From Olleya marilimosa CAM030 (GTDB lineage Bacteria; Bacteroidota; Bacteroidia; Flavobacteriales; Flavobacteriaceae), in contig NZ_JADR01000011.1 of NCBI RefSeq assembly GCF_000518485.1, positions 40,329 to 104,328 of the forward strand: a stretch of 64,000 nt of DNA. The letters are read 5' to 3'. Below are positions 25,770 to 35,478 of the stretch, piece by piece. The first letter of the stretch is position 1. Every line of letters begins with the position of its first letter. The notes under the pieces were generated by a model. That model was not told where the DNA came from and searched no databases. It saw nothing but the letters and a program-made list of their open reading frames with translations. The position numbers were made by a program, and so were the translations under genes.

Positions 25770-26249
25770 ATGTACAAAAAAGATTTTGAAATTAGATGGA
25801 GTGATATTGATGCTAATAGACATTTAGCAAACTCGGCTTACATTAATTTTATGTCGCATACTAGAACCGCTTTTTTACAAGATCATGGGTTTTCTTTAAT
25901 GGCTTTAGGTAAAGCTGGTATTGGTCCTGTGGTGTTTCATGAGCATGTTCATTATTTTAAAGAAGCTTTTTTAGGACAGCCAATTACTGTTAGTTTAGAA
26001 GTGTCAGGATTAAGTGAAGATGGTATGTTTTTTAAATTTGACCATAATTTTTACAATAGTAAAGGACAAAATTTAGCGTTTTGCGAAATCTCGGGAGCTT
26101 GGATAGATTTACATACCAGAAAGCTAACTGGCTTATCTGAAGACTTATTAGACATGGCTAATAAATTTCCTAGAACTGCAGATTTTGCCATATTGACTAA
26201 AGAAGACATGCGTAAGCATGGACGTTTACCTAAGGATTTAGTACTTTAG
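25770..26249 (+). CDS. Acyl-CoA thioesterase (4HBT hotdog family)
   Basis: The 159-residue hotdog-fold protein has the active-site region IRWSDIDANRHLANSAYINF, in which the Asp before NRH is the catalytic residue of the YbgC/4-hydroxybenzoyl-CoA thioesterase group. It would hydrolyse short or medium acyl-CoA in the cytoplasm; the substrate is not readable. Its 3' end overlaps the convergent exporter gene by 20 bp. Confidence 0.88.
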   Translation: MYKKDFEIRWSDIDANRHLANSAYINFMSHTRTAFLQDHGFSLMALGKAGIGPVVFHEHVHYFKEAFLGQPITVSLEVSGLSEDGMFFKFDHNFYNSKGQNLAFCEISGAWIDLHTRKLTGLSEDLLDMANKFPRTADFAILTKEDMRKHGRLPKDLVL

Positions 26250-27126
26250 GTTTTTTAGTTACCAAATACACACCAAAAAATATTAACGATGACGCTGTTA
26301 GTTTAACTATTGTTACTGCGTCACTACCTGCTATTACTGCATATATACCAGCAATTAATGGTTGTAAGTATATAAACACTGTGACAGTAGACGCCTTAAG
26401 GTGTTTTAATGCTAACGGATTAAGTAAGTAGGTGCCAAAGGTTGCACCAATAATAACAAACACTACAGAAAACCATATGTAAGGTGTGAAGGTTGTTGTG
26501 TTTATGGCTAAAATATCATTAAATCCAAAAGGTAAAACCATAAAAAAGCCTATTAAAAATAACCATCTTATAAAAGTAAATGGATGGTAGCGATAGGTTA
26601 GCTTTTTAATTATTATAATGTATATACTATAAGAAATGGCATTTAGTAATATCATGATATTTCCTAAAAAGACATTATCTCCTGGACTTGCGGATTTACC
26701 ATAGACGGTAAGTATTGTTGCGCCTGCAAATCCAAAAAGCACACCTAATATTTTGATTTTTGTAATTTTTTCTTCTAAATAAAATGAAGATAGTAATAAT
26801 ACGATAATAGGACTTATTATCATTATAACAGAAGCGTGTATTGGTGTGGTTAATGCTAATCCTTTAAAAAATAAAAGCATATTTGTTGCCACTCCAAAAA
26901 AGGCAGCATAGATTAGAGTTAAAAAATCTTTTCGTTCTATTTTTTCTTTTGGTCCTAAGCTACTAAATAGCCAGAATAATATTGCTGCGCCACCAACACG
27001 TAGTACAATAAAACCAAATGGCTTTATAAAACCACCTACCATAACGTCTTTGGCAAACGTATAATTAAGACCGTATAAAACCTGAACCATTAAGGCTGCT
27101 AATAAAGCCCAATACCTAGTTTTCAT
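26230..27126 (-). CDS. EamA/DMT family transporter
   Basis: The 298-residue inner-membrane protein has about ten helices arranged as two EamA repeats (about residues 8-140 and 152-288). The family's GLNYTFAKDVMVGG and ALKHLKASTVTVFIYLQPLI segments are present. DMT transporters usually export amino acids or metabolites; the substrate is unknown. It overlaps the thioesterase gene by 20 bp at its 3' end and the ArsC-like gene by 11 bp at its 5' end, suggesting translational coupling with the latter. Confidence 0.9.
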   Translation of the reverse strand: MKTRYWALLAALMVQVLYGLNYTFAKDVMVGGFIKPFGFIVLRVGGAAILFWLFSSLGPKEKIERKDFLTLIYAAFFGVATNMLLFFKGLALTTPIHASVIMIISPIIVLLLSSFYLEEKITKIKILGVLFGFAGATILTVYGKSASPGDNVFLGNIMILLNAISYSIYIIIIKKLTYRYHPFTFIRWLFLIGFFMVLPFGFNDILAINTTTFTPYIWFSVVFVIIGATFGTYLLNPLALKHLKASTVTVFIYLQPLIAGIYAVIAGSDAVTIVKLTASSLIFFGVYLVTKKPKVLNP

Positions 27127-27472
27127 TAAGTGCTAATTTTGTGGATGCTACGGTTTTTTTAGAATTACCAATAAAAATAGACTGATCAATAACCACAACT
27201 GGTCGACTTAAAAAGGTGTAGTGTTCTAGTAGATAGTGTTTGTAATCTTTTTCGGTTAGGTTTTGGTCTTTAAGTCCCATTTCCTTGTATAGTTTAGCAC
27301 GTTTGCTAAATAAGGCTTCGTAACTACCTGATAATGCTGCTAACGCTTCAACTTGTTTTGAGGTTAAAGGGTTTGCTTTTATGTCTTGTAATTCAAAATC
27401 TGATGGTAGATTAAGCTCTTTTAAAATACGTAAGCAAGTACTGCAGGTTTTAAGATAGTATACTTTTTTCAT
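27116..27472 (-). CDS. ArsC/Spx-family thioredoxin-fold protein
   Basis: The 118-residue product has a thioredoxin-like fold with the N-terminal motif CSTCLRILKEL and a later FLSRPVVVIDQSIFIG segment containing the conserved Arg-Pro. It resembles arsenate reductase ArsC and YffB/Spx-like proteins. With a CxxC pair and no ars genes nearby, a general thiol-redox role is as likely as arsenate reduction. It is cotranscribed with the DMT exporter. Confidence 0.85.
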   Translation of the reverse strand: MKKVYYLKTCSTCLRILKELNLPSDFELQDIKANPLTSKQVEALAALSGSYEALFSKRAKLYKEMGLKDQNLTEKDYKHYLLEHYTFLSRPVVVIDQSIFIGNSKKTVASTKLALNEN

Positions 27473-27537
27473 GGTACATTTTATTTTTTGCTAAGGTCGT
27501 TTTTTTTGTTAAAAACTACTTCATTTTTTTATTAAAA

Positions 27538-28020
27538 CTAGTCTTTGCAAGGCGAAGCTTCCGCGAAAGCGTTATGTGTAATTGGAAAATTACAAGAGCG
27601 TGCTATAAAGCACATGGTATTGGCTTTATGATGTAATTGGTTGGCTTTGGTAATCATGCTTGCATCTGCAACTGTGACTTTTGGATGTAGCGTTACGTTG
27701 GTAAATTGACCACTTCCATCTTTGTTTTCTTGCATTATGCCTTCTGCATGGTCTGTGTAATCTGTAACAATTATATTGTTGGTTGCACATAGGTGTAAGT
27801 ACCATAACATGTGGCATGAAGAGATGGATGATAGTAGTAACTCTTCTGGATTATAACGTGTGTCATCGCCTAAAAAGGTAGGGTCTGCACTTGCTAGTAT
27901 AGTTTGCGATTTATTAGGGTTTGTAATGGTGTGATTACGTTTATAATCTTTATAATTAGTTGTCCCTTGACCAAGATTACCTGTCCACGTTATAGTTGTT
28001 TGGTAGTTGTGTGTTTTCAT
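27538..28020 (-). CDS. OsmC family peroxidase-like protein
   Basis: The 160-residue OsmC/Ohr fold protein has one reactive Cys in SSISSCHMLWYLHLCA and a second Cys in TMCFIARSCNFPI. OsmC proteins reduce organic peroxides. The last codons pass through a near-perfect GCTTTCGCGAAAGC-like palindrome that yields the tail NAFAEASPCKD, beyond the conserved fold. It forms a single-gene unit. Confidence 0.88.
   Translation of the reverse strand: MKTHNYQTTITWTGNLGQGTTNYKDYKRNHTITNPNKSQTILASADPTFLGDDTRYNPEELLLSSISSCHMLWYLHLCATNNIIVTDYTDHAEGIMQENKDGSGQFTNVTLHPKVTVADASMITKANQLHHKANTMCFIARSCNFPITHNAFAEASPCKD
27556..27571. repeat. Flavobacterial CGCTTTCGCGAAAGCG-like palindrome
   Basis: GCTTCCGCGAAAGC (27557-27570) is one mismatch from a perfect 14-bp palindrome. 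I recall CGCTTTCGCGAAAGCG as a recurrent palindrome in Flavobacteriaceae genomes. Here it lies inside the last codons of the OsmC gene. Confidence 0.4.
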
Positions 28021-28109
28021 GCTATAATTTTAAACACTAAAGTTAAAAATTGAAGTCTAATTAGTTTTAGTTTTTTTAATTTACTTTCTTGTACAAAAAA
28101 ATAAAAACC

Positions 28110-28565
28110 ATGGACTTTACATTTGATGTTACGCTAAAAAACAGAGCGATTTTTAAACAATTTTTAGAGACTTTTACGCTAGAGCAATTAAATAAAGTGC
28201 CTAGTGGTTATAGTAATAATATTTTTTGGAACATTGCGCATACTGTTGTAACGCAACAATTGCTAGTGTATAAGTTTTCTGGGTTACCTATGGTTGTTAG
28301 TGATGCACTTGTTGAAGCATACAGAAAAGGAACAAAAACAGAACGAGCGGTTAGTCAAGCTGAAGTTGATGAAATAAAGGATTTGCTAATTAGTACTATT
28401 GAAAAAACTGAGGAAGATTATAAAAACGGAGTCTTTAAATCATATCAAGAGTATACTGTGTCAACAAAAAGTACTTTAAGAAGTGCAGCAGATGCTATTG
28501 TTTTTAATAACTTTCATGAAGGGATCCACTTGGGTTATATCCTTGCGCTTAAAAAAAATATTTAG
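28110..28565 (+). CDS. DinB family protein
   Basis: This is a DinB/YfiT four-helix metalloprotein of 151 residues from ATG 28110; a TTG 21 bp upstream is less likely. The metal-binding His are seen in FWNIAHTVVTQQ and near the C-terminus in HEGIHLGYILAL. Members act in thiol transfer or stress response, and the exact reaction is unknown. It overlaps the 3' end of the convergent DUF3298 gene by 4 bp. Confidence 0.87.
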   Translation: MDFTFDVTLKNRAIFKQFLETFTLEQLNKVPSGYSNNIFWNIAHTVVTQQLLVYKFSGLPMVVSDALVEAYRKGTKTERAVSQAEVDEIKDLLISTIEKTEEDYKNGVFKSYQEYTVSTKSTLRSAADAIVFNNFHEGIHLGYILALKKNI

Positions 28566-29305
28566 TAGTTAATGTATTGATCCACTACTGTAAAAGGTAT
28601 GGTAAACTCTAGTAACTGTGTGTTGACATGGCCTAAGTCAAAATTGTCATAAATTATAATTACTCCGTTGTCATTAAAGCCAATGGTTTCTGGTAGTTTA
28701 AAATCACTAGTATCGTTATTTATGCTTGTGTAAGTGGTCATTAACTCCTTGTCATAATACTTTTTAACTATAGCTTTAAAGGCGTCAATATCATTAATAA
28801 GGTCTTTTGTTGTTAAGGATTTACCATTGGTTAAATCAAAATTAAAAAACTTAAATTTTAAGTTGCTACTTGCTGCTCCAGTGTTGATACTTCCATTCAT
28901 GGATATACTGACTAACGCCTCGTTTTGGTAAGAGACTTCTCCATCAATTAAAGCTTCCCATCTTGGAAATTTACTGTCAAAATCGGATAAAAATGATTTA
29001 TTAAAGTTAGTGTAAGCCTCGTTAAATGCTGTAATACTTTCTTCAATAGTTTCTTTTTTGCTTTTAGCACTATCTATATTTAATATCTGACAAGCAAAAT
29101 TGTTAAGTGCAGCATTTATGTTTTTTGCAGTCTTGGTTTTTCCATTTGCTTTGGGTAAAACGATTTCTACAAAGGTTTCTTTTTCTTTGGATATTTGGGT
29201 TTCAGAAAAAGTTATAGTCTTGTCTTTTTGACAAGAAGTTATCATTATTAAGCAGCAAACTACAGTAATAAGTAACGATTTAGAGTTGGATAAAGTGTTA
29301 AACAT
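28562..29305 (-). CDS. DUF3298/DUF4163 lipoprotein
   Basis: The 247-residue lipoprotein (signal LIMITSC, about Cys25) has an N-terminal PdaC/DUF4163-like part and a C-terminal DUF3298 part (FDLTNGKSLTTKDLINDIDAF, then FNDNGVIIIYDNFDLG). Similar folds occur in RsiV-type anti-sigma factors and in proteins thought to bind peptidoglycan or lysozyme. There is no sigma-factor gene next to it, so the role is open. Confidence 0.85.
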   Translation of the reverse strand: MFNTLSNSKSLLITVVCCLIMITSCQKDKTITFSETQISKEKETFVEIVLPKANGKTKTAKNINAALNNFACQILNIDSAKSKKETIEESITAFNEAYTNFNKSFLSDFDSKFPRWEALIDGEVSYQNEALVSISMNGSINTGAASSNLKFKFFNFDLTNGKSLTTKDLINDIDAFKAIVKKYYDKELMTTYTSINNDTSDFKLPETIGFNDNGVIIIYDNFDLGHVNTQLLEFTIPFTVVDQYINY

Positions 29306-29378
29306 AGACTAAAGATATTGTTCTAGTTTGAATACAGCGAATTAAAAACTATTTTTATTGTTAACAAAAGTTTTCTTC

Positions 29379-30518
29379 ATGAAATTTAATACAAAAACAA
29401 TACATGGTGGCCAAAAACCTGATCCAGCTTATGGAGCAGTAATGCCACCAATATATCAAACATCAACCTATGCACAATCAACACCAGGAGGACATAAAGG
29501 CTTTGAGTATTCTAGAAGTCATAACCCAACAAGGCAAGCTTTAGAAAATGCATTTGCTAGTTTGGAAAATGGTGATTTTGGATTAGCATTTGGTTCAGGA
29601 TTGGCAGCTATTGATGCAGTTATGAAATTATTAAAACCTGGTGACGAAGTCATATCTACTAACGACTTGTATGGTGGTACTTACCGTTTGTTTACTAAAA
29701 TTTTTGAAGGATTTGGTATTAAATTTCATTTTGTTGGTATGGACAATGCTGCCAATATAGAAAAGTACATAAATACAAACACTAAATTAATTTGGGTAGA
29801 AACTCCAACAAACCCAATGTTAAACATTATTGATATTGCTGCTGCTTCAAAAATCGCAAAAAAACATAACGTACTATTGGCAGTCGATAATACGTTTGCT
29901 ACACCTTATTTGCAGCAACCTTTAGATCTTGGTGCAGATATAGTTATGCATTCTGCAACAAAATATCTTGGAGGACATAGTGATTTGGTTATGGGAGCCC
30001 TAATAGTCAAAGATCATGACTTGGCTAAAAAACTATATTTTATACAAAATGCTAGTGGAGCAATCTGTGGTCCTCAAGATGCTTTTTTAGCTTTACGCGG
30101 AATAAAAACATTGCACGTTAGGATGCAGCGTCATTGTGAAAATGGTAAGGCTGTAGCCGAATTTTTAAAATCGCATCCTAAGATCGAAACAGTCTATTGG
30201 CCAGGATTTGATACGCATCCAAATTATACCATTGCTAAACAACAAATGAAAGATTTTGGAGGCATGGTTAGCTTTGTTACTAAAGGAAATAATTATGATC
30301 AAGCGATTAAATGTGTTGAAAATCTTAAAGTATTTACATTAGCAGAATCCCTTGGTGGTGTCGAGTCACTTTGTGGGCATCCAGCAAGTATGACGCATGC
30401 TAGTATACCAAAAGTAGAACGCGAAAAAATTGGTGTTGTTGATAGTATGATAAGATTAAGCGTTGGGATAGAAGATGCTGAAGATTTAATTAACGATTTA
30501 CAACAAGCCTTAGGTTGA
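29379..30518 (+). CDS. Cystathionine gamma-synthase/lyase family PLP enzyme
   Basis: This is a Cys/Met metabolism PLP enzyme of 379 residues from ATG 29379; an in-frame start 21 bp upstream would add MLTKVFF. The PLP lysine is in HSATKYLGGHSD, the substrate-binding residues are in YSRSHNPTR, and ETPTNP is present. It could make cystathionine from an activated homoserine (MetB) or cleave it (MetC/CGL); motifs do not separate these. It is a lone gene with its own terminator. Confidence 0.92.
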   Translation: MKFNTKTIHGGQKPDPAYGAVMPPIYQTSTYAQSTPGGHKGFEYSRSHNPTRQALENAFASLENGDFGLAFGSGLAAIDAVMKLLKPGDEVISTNDLYGGTYRLFTKIFEGFGIKFHFVGMDNAANIEKYINTNTKLIWVETPTNPMLNIIDIAAASKIAKKHNVLLAVDNTFATPYLQQPLDLGADIVMHSATKYLGGHSDLVMGALIVKDHDLAKKLYFIQNASGAICGPQDAFLALRGIKTLHVRMQRHCENGKAVAEFLKSHPKIETVYWPGFDTHPNYTIAKQQMKDFGGMVSFVTKGNNYDQAIKCVENLKVFTLAESLGGVESLCGHPASMTHASIPKVEREKIGVVDSMIRLSVGIEDAEDLINDLQQALG

Positions 30519-30537
30519 TATCTAGGCTGTATGCATA

Positions 30538-30571
30538 AAAAAAAGGTCAAGTTAAAAACTTGACCTTTTTT
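30538..30571. terminator. Terminator
   Basis: AAAAAGGTCAAGTT / AACTTGACCTTTTT form a perfect stem with a four-base loop. It stops the PLP enzyme gene and can also serve the converging outer-membrane protein gene at 30591. Confidence 0.85.
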
Positions 30572-30590
30572 AATATTGTTATTTGATTAA

Positions 30591-31400
30591 TTAATCAAGG
30601 TAATAAATGTATCCTACATTTAACCATACTAACCAATCATTGTATTTGTTATATTCTAACTGGTGATTTAAACCATCAATCCAATCGTTAAAATAATATT
30701 GACCTCTAAGATCTAACATTAAATCAGCCATAGTATTTAACTTATATCTTACACCAATACTTGAAACTACAGACCAAGTAGAACCACCACTAACATCAAT
30801 AGGATTTTCTAAAGGAGGTCTAGACCAAGGGTTGTAAAAATTATTTAAGTTATTAATATTTCCAGGGTCACCTTCGCCAAGGTATGACGTACTAACTTTA
30901 GGATTAAAAGATACATAATGCGCACCTAAACTAACAAATGGAGCAAATCGGTAACCAAACGCTTGAAAAGATCTAATGCTTAACGGAAAATACTCTATTT
31001 GCATTCCAATATCAAAGTTATTGGCTTCACCAGAGTGTGCTCTTAATCTATCTGCATCAGCACTAGTTCGATCTGATTGTACAAAAAATCCATGATGATC
31101 TAGTTTCGTTTTGTTATACGAAATTTCCGTACGTAGTTTAAAGTGGTCGTTAAAATAATTGTCTGTCGTATAGCAATTACAATCTGCTTGATAAGCAAAA
31201 TTAATATAATGTACTAATCCAATACCAAAACCAGTGTTACCAGAGTTAGTTGAAAAATCATTTCGTTCTCCAAAATCAGATTTAAAAGCAACAGGTCCAG
31301 TAATTATCCCAATTTCATGAGAGAAGCCTAACTGAGAAAATGCGTTACTAGTACTTAACAATATAAGTGTGACTAGTATCAATCGTTTAAGGTTAAACAT
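30591..31400 (-). CDS. THC0290_0291-family outer-membrane protein
   Basis: The 269-residue product has a signal peptide (NAFSQLGFSHE) and reads as a beta-barrel: alternating strands, many Tyr/Phe and a terminal VWLNVGYIYYLD strand. I recognise the flavobacterial family usually named THC0290_0291, often placed beside glutamate dehydrogenase as here. Function is unknown. TATATTTG on the minus strand, 33 bp before the start, is its promoter. Confidence 0.83.
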   Translation of the reverse strand: MFNLKRLILVTLILLSTSNAFSQLGFSHEIGIITGPVAFKSDFGERNDFSTNSGNTGFGIGLVHYINFAYQADCNCYTTDNYFNDHFKLRTEISYNKTKLDHHGFFVQSDRTSADADRLRAHSGEANNFDIGMQIEYFPLSIRSFQAFGYRFAPFVSLGAHYVSFNPKVSTSYLGEGDPGNINNLNNFYNPWSRPPLENPIDVSGGSTWSVVSSIGVRYKLNTMADLMLDLRGQYYFNDWIDGLNHQLEYNKYNDWLVWLNVGYIYYLD

Positions 31401-31433
31401 AATAAGGCTTTAATTTAGAGGCTATTTATTAAG

Positions 31434-31441
31434 CAAATATA
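31434..31441 (-). promoter_or_regulatory. TAnnTTTG promoter
   Basis: TATATTTG on the minus strand lies 33 bp upstream of the outer-membrane protein start codon. Confidence 0.5.
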
Positions 31442-31570
31442 TAAAATCACGACTAACATACAAATTTTACAGATAACACGTAGCGTTTTATTTTAAATTT
31501 TAAAATTTATTAATTCTACTACAACGTTTGCGAAAATTAAAAAAAAATAGGTGTACAATTAAAGATAATG

Positions 31571-31578
31571 TATCTTTG
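31571..31578 (+). promoter_or_regulatory. TAnnTTTG promoter of gdhA
   Basis: TATCTTTG lies 47 bp before the ATG at 31626, leaving a leader of about 40 nt. Confidence 0.6.
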
Positions 31579-31625
31579 TAGCACATTTTTATGGATTGTA
31601 TAACACTATCGTAATTATTTACATA

Positions 31626-32969
31626 ATGAAAGATAAAATTGAAGCATTTTTAGATTTAGTAAAACAAAAAAATGGCAATGAGCCAGAGTTTTTACAAGCA
31701 GTACACGAAGTTGCAGAAACTGTAATTCCGTTTATAGAGGAAAATCCAAAATATCAAGGTAAGATGTTATTAGAGCGTATGGTAGAGCCAGAACGCACAA
31801 TAATTTTTAGAGTGCCTTGGATTGATGACAACGGAAACACACAGGTAAACAGAGCTTTCAGAGTCGAGTTTAACTCGGCAATCGGACCATATAAAGGCGG
31901 ATTGCGTTTTCATCCATCTGTAAACCTTAGTATTTTAAAGTTTTTAGGCTTTGAACAAGTATTTAAAAATTCTCTTACAACTTTACCAATGGGTGGAGGA
32001 AAAGGAGGAAGTGATTTTGACCCAAAAGGAAAAAGTGATAACGAAGTTATGCGTTTTTGCCAATCTTTTATGACAGAATTATTTAGACATATTGGTGCAA
32101 ATACAGACGTGCCAGCTGGAGATATTGGAGTTGGAGGACGTGAGATTGGTTATATGTTTGGTCAGTATAAGCGTTTAAAAAATGAATTTACAGGAGTATT
32201 AACAGGTAAAGGTTTGTCTTATGGAGGATCTTTAATCAGACCTGAAGCTACAGGTTATGGTACTGTATATTTTGCTAAAAACATGTTGGCTACTAAAAAC
32301 GATTCGTTTGATGGTAAGACAGTTGTTATCTCTGGATCAGGAAACGTAGCTCAATATGCATGTGAAAAAGCTACCGAGTTAGGAGGTAAAGTGGTAACTA
32401 TGTCAGATTCATCTGGATATATATACGATAAAGATGGTATTGATGCTGAGAAATTAGCATTTATCATGGAAATCAAAAATGTTAATAGAGGTAGAATTAG
32501 TGAGTACGTAGATAAGTATAGCTCAGCAACATTCCATGAAGGAGAAAGACCTTGGAGTGTAAATTGTGATATAGCAATGCCATGTGCAACTCAAAACGAG
32601 TTAGATAAAGCTGAAGCTGAAATGTTAGTAAAAAATAACGTATTAGCTGTTGCAGAAGGTGCAAACATGCCAACAACACCAGAGGCTATTGAAGTACTTC
32701 AAAAAGCTAAAGTTTTATTTTCTCCTGGAAAAGCATCTAATGCAGGAGGAGTTGCAACTTCAGGATTAGAAATGAGTCAAAACTCTTTACGTTATAATTG
32801 GACTAGAGAAGAAGTTGATGCTAAACTAAACCAAATCATGGATGATATACATGCATCTTGTGTAAAATATGGTACACAAAAAGATGGTACTGTAGATTAT
32901 GTTAAAGGAGCAAACGTTGCAGGATTTGTTAAGGTAGCAGATGCTATGTTAGCTCAAGGAGTCGTTTAA
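31626..32969 (+). CDS. gdhA: NADP-type glutamate dehydrogenase
   Basis: This enzyme aminates 2-oxoglutarate to glutamate, the main ammonium-assimilation step besides GS-GOGAT. From ATG 31626 it has 447 residues, the usual length of the hexameric NADP class. An upstream non-ATG start would add ten hydrophobic residues not found in the family. The catalytic lysine is in [16 protein letters not shown], the dinucleotide loop is [14 protein letters not shown], and [17 protein letters not shown] is typical of this class. Confidence 0.96.
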   Translation: MKDKIEAFLDLVKQKNGNEPEFLQAVHEVAETVIPFIEENPKYQGKMLLERMVEPERTIIFRVPWIDDNGNTQVNRAFRVEFNSAIGPYKGGLRFHPSVNLSILKFLGFEQVFKNSLTTLPMGGGKGGSDFDPKGKSDNEVMRFCQSFMTELFRHIGANTDVPAGDIGVGGREIGYMFGQYKRLKNEFTGVLTGKGLSYGGSLIRPEATGYGTVYFAKNMLATKNDSFDGKTVVISGSGNVAQYACEKATELGGKVVTMSDSSGYIYDKDGIDAEKLAFIMEIKNVNRGRISEYVDKYSSATFHEGERPWSVNCDIAMPCATQNELDKAEAEMLVKNNVLAVAEGANMPTTPEAIEVLQKAKVLFSPGKASNAGGVATSGLEMSQNSLRYNWTREEVDAKLNQIMDDIHASCVKYGTQKDGTVDYVKGANVAGFVKVADAMLAQGVV

Positions 32970-32991
32970 GAGCTTTTTTTAAAATATTTAT

Positions 32992-33028
32992 AAAACCCCT
33001 TAGTTGCTTATGGCAGCTAAGGGGTTTT
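32992..33028 (+). terminator. Terminator after gdhA
   Basis: AAAACCCCTTAG / CTAAGGGGTTTT form a 12-bp stem, extended by GC pairs nearer the loop, 23 bp after the stop codon. The T-run is short. Confidence 0.75.
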
Positions 33029-33067
33029 CTGTTGTATTATACAAGTATACAATACAATAAATTATAG

Positions 33068-33075
33068 TATTTTTG
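33068..33075 (+). promoter_or_regulatory. TAnnTTTG promoter of porZ
   Basis: TATTTTTG lies 24 bp before ATG 33100. It covers an in-frame TTG at 33073, which argues against that TTG as the start codon. Confidence 0.6.
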
Positions 33076-33099
33076 AGTTTTATTAATCTAATTTTAAAA

Positions 33100-35478
33100 A
33101 TGTCTAAAATCAAAATAGTTTTCAATCTGTTTATCATAGTGTTTAGCTGTCTAACAATGGTTAAGACTAATGCACAAGATTATTCTGACGCATGGAAAGG
33201 TCATTTTTCCTACTTAGACATTAAAGATGTGTCTCAAGGAACTACTAAAATTATTGCAGCAGCAGAAAATGCTGTGTTTATTTATGATAAAAACACTAAT
33301 GTAATAGATAAGCTTTCTACAATTAATGGATTATCTGGAGAAACTATTTCTTCAATTCAATATATTGAAGATAGTGGTTTGCTGTTATTAGGATTTGAAA
33401 ATGGTTTAATTCAGGTTTATAAAGAAAGTGATAATTCAATTTTATCAGTTGTAGATATTCTTGAAAAACCAACCATTCCACCTAGTGATAAAAAAATTAA
33501 TCACTTTAATGTTTTTGATGGTAAAGCATATGTTTCTACAGATTATGGAATATCGGTTTATGATATAGATAATTTAGAATTTGGTGATACCTATTACATA
33601 GGTAGTAATGGTACGCAAATAATAGTTTCACAAACAACTATTTTTGAGGATAAAATTTTTGCAGCAACATCTGTAGGTATTAAAAGTGGAGAATTGTCAA
33701 ATCCAAATTTAATTGATTATCAAGAATGGAATCAATTAATAGGTTTTAACTGGGTAGGTATACAGGCAGTAGGTGATAAGTTATTTGCTTCAAGATCAAA
33801 TAAAAGGGTTTATGAATATACACCTAGTGGTGTTCAACTTAGAGCAACTTATCCAAATAATATTGTAGATACTAGAGCTTTTGGCAATCAATTAATTGTT
33901 ACTACCGAGAAAGAAGCTAATGTATATAATCCAGAGGGATTTGTAAATTTAGCGCAAGTAGCTAATATACCTGAGTACACTACAAAGTATACTTGTGCAA
34001 TAATTGATGAAACTAATCAAATTTACGTAGGTACGGAAGGAACACTTTCAACAGCTAAACCTGGTTATGGCTTATTAAAAACTAGTATTTCTGATACGTC
34101 AGTACAAGAGGAAATCCATCCAGATAGTCCGTTATTAAATAAGTTTTTTAAAATAAAAACTTTAGCTGGTCATATTTATGGGACACATGGAGGGTATGAT
34201 GTAACTTATAATCCTTATGCAATTACTACTAGAAAATCTGGTATAAGTCATTATTTTGATAATGCTTGGCAAAATGTTACCTATGATTCTATTCAGCCAA
34301 TTACTGCTTTTCCATGGTCTTTTTCTCATATATCTATTAATCCATTTAATCCTAATTTAGCCTATATTAGTTCTTCTGTCTATGGAGTGTTAGCCTTAGA
34401 GAACAATCAGCCAACGCAATTTTTTAATAGTGAAAACAGTACTATACAACCGTTTTTTACAGATAATCATTTTGTGTTTGCCTCAACTTTTGATAGCCAA
34501 GGAACGTATTGGGTTTTAAATGCTAGATATGAGTCGCCTTTAAATAGGTATAAGGATGGAGCATGGACTTCTTATAGTTTTTTAGATCTAATCGATCCAG
34601 CAACAAGTAATAATGGCTTTTCATCTATAGTTTTTGACGCTAATAATAATATTTTTATGGGTACCCATCAATATGGGCTTATAGGTTTTAATGAAAATGG
34701 AGGAAATTATATTTTTGAACATATTGTTGAAGAAGAAGAGAATATGCCTTCTCCATCCGTAAAAACTATTGCTATTGATCGTAATGGTCAACTATGGTTT
34801 GGTACAGATAAAGGATTAAGAATTGTTTATAATACAGATCAATTTATGTCGGGATCTCCAGAAGTTGATAATATTGTGGTGTTAGATGATGGTATTGCTA
34901 GAGAGTTACTATTCCAGCAATACATTACAGATATTGAAGTGGATGGATCTAACAACAAGTGGATTGCAACATTGGATACAGGGTTGTATTATTTTTCTTC
35001 AGATGGTCAAGAAACCATCTTTCATTTTACAAAAGACAATTCGCCTTTACCAACTAACGATGTTTTAGATGTTGATATTGACAGCGTAAACGGAATTATA
35101 TATATAGCCACAGATAAAGGGATGGTGTCATTTCAGTCTGATGCCTCCAAACCTAAAAGCAATTTAGAAGATGCATACGTATATCCAAATCCAGTTAGAC
35201 CTAATTTTAATATACTAACCGAAAAAGTAAAAATTAGAGATATATCAGAAAACGTAAACATTAAAATTGTTGATATTGAAGGTAATTTAGTGGCAGAAGC
35301 AGAGTCTAGAACTAACTCAAGATTTAAAGGTTATAACCTTGAAATAGATGGAGGTACAGCATTATGGAACGGTAAAAACTTAGGAGGTAATATTGTGGCT
35401 TCAGGAGTGTATTTAATTATGCTTAACGATTTGGATACCTTTGAAACTAAAGTGCTAAAAGTAATGGTGGTTAGATAA
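33100..35478 (+). CDS. porZ: PorZ, type IX secretion system beta-propeller protein
   Basis: PorZ is a surface component of the T9SS attachment complex that helps cleave cargo and link it to anionic LPS. The 792-residue product has a signal peptide (TMVKTNAQD) and two beta-propeller-like regions with two-component-regulator propeller repeats (DRNGQLWFGTDKGLRI, DGSNNKWIATLDTGLYYF). A C-terminal sorting-like domain starts with AYVYPNPVRPNF. The stop codon overlaps the recO start (TAATG), the usual porZ-recO order in flavobacteria. Confidence 0.92.
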   Translation: MSKIKIVFNLFIIVFSCLTMVKTNAQDYSDAWKGHFSYLDIKDVSQGTTKIIAAAENAVFIYDKNTNVIDKLSTINGLSGETISSIQYIEDSGLLLLGFENGLIQVYKESDNSILSVVDILEKPTIPPSDKKINHFNVFDGKAYVSTDYGISVYDIDNLEFGDTYYIGSNGTQIIVSQTTIFEDKIFAATSVGIKSGELSNPNLIDYQEWNQLIGFNWVGIQAVGDKLFASRSNKRVYEYTPSGVQLRATYPNNIVDTRAFGNQLIVTTEKEANVYNPEGFVNLAQVANIPEYTTKYTCAIIDETNQIYVGTEGTLSTAKPGYGLLKTSISDTSVQEEIHPDSPLLNKFFKIKTLAGHIYGTHGGYDVTYNPYAITTRKSGISHYFDNAWQNVTYDSIQPITAFPWSFSHISINPFNPNLAYISSSVYGVLALENNQPTQFFNSENSTIQPFFTDNHFVFASTFDSQGTYWVLNARYESPLNRYKDGAWTSYSFLDLIDPATSNNGFSSIVFDANNNIFMGTHQYGLIGFNENGGNYIFEHIVEEEENMPSPSVKTIAIDRNGQLWFGTDKGLRIVYNTDQFMSGSPEVDNIVVLDDGIARELLFQQYITDIEVDGSNNKWIATLDTGLYYFSSDGQETIFHFTKDNSPLPTNDVLDVDIDSVNGIIYIATDKGMVSFQSDASKPKSNLEDAYVYPNPVRPNFNILTEKVKIRDISENVNIKIVDIEGNLVAEAESRTNSRFKGYNLEIDGGTALWNGKNLGGNIVASGVYLIMLNDLDTFETKVLKVMVVR

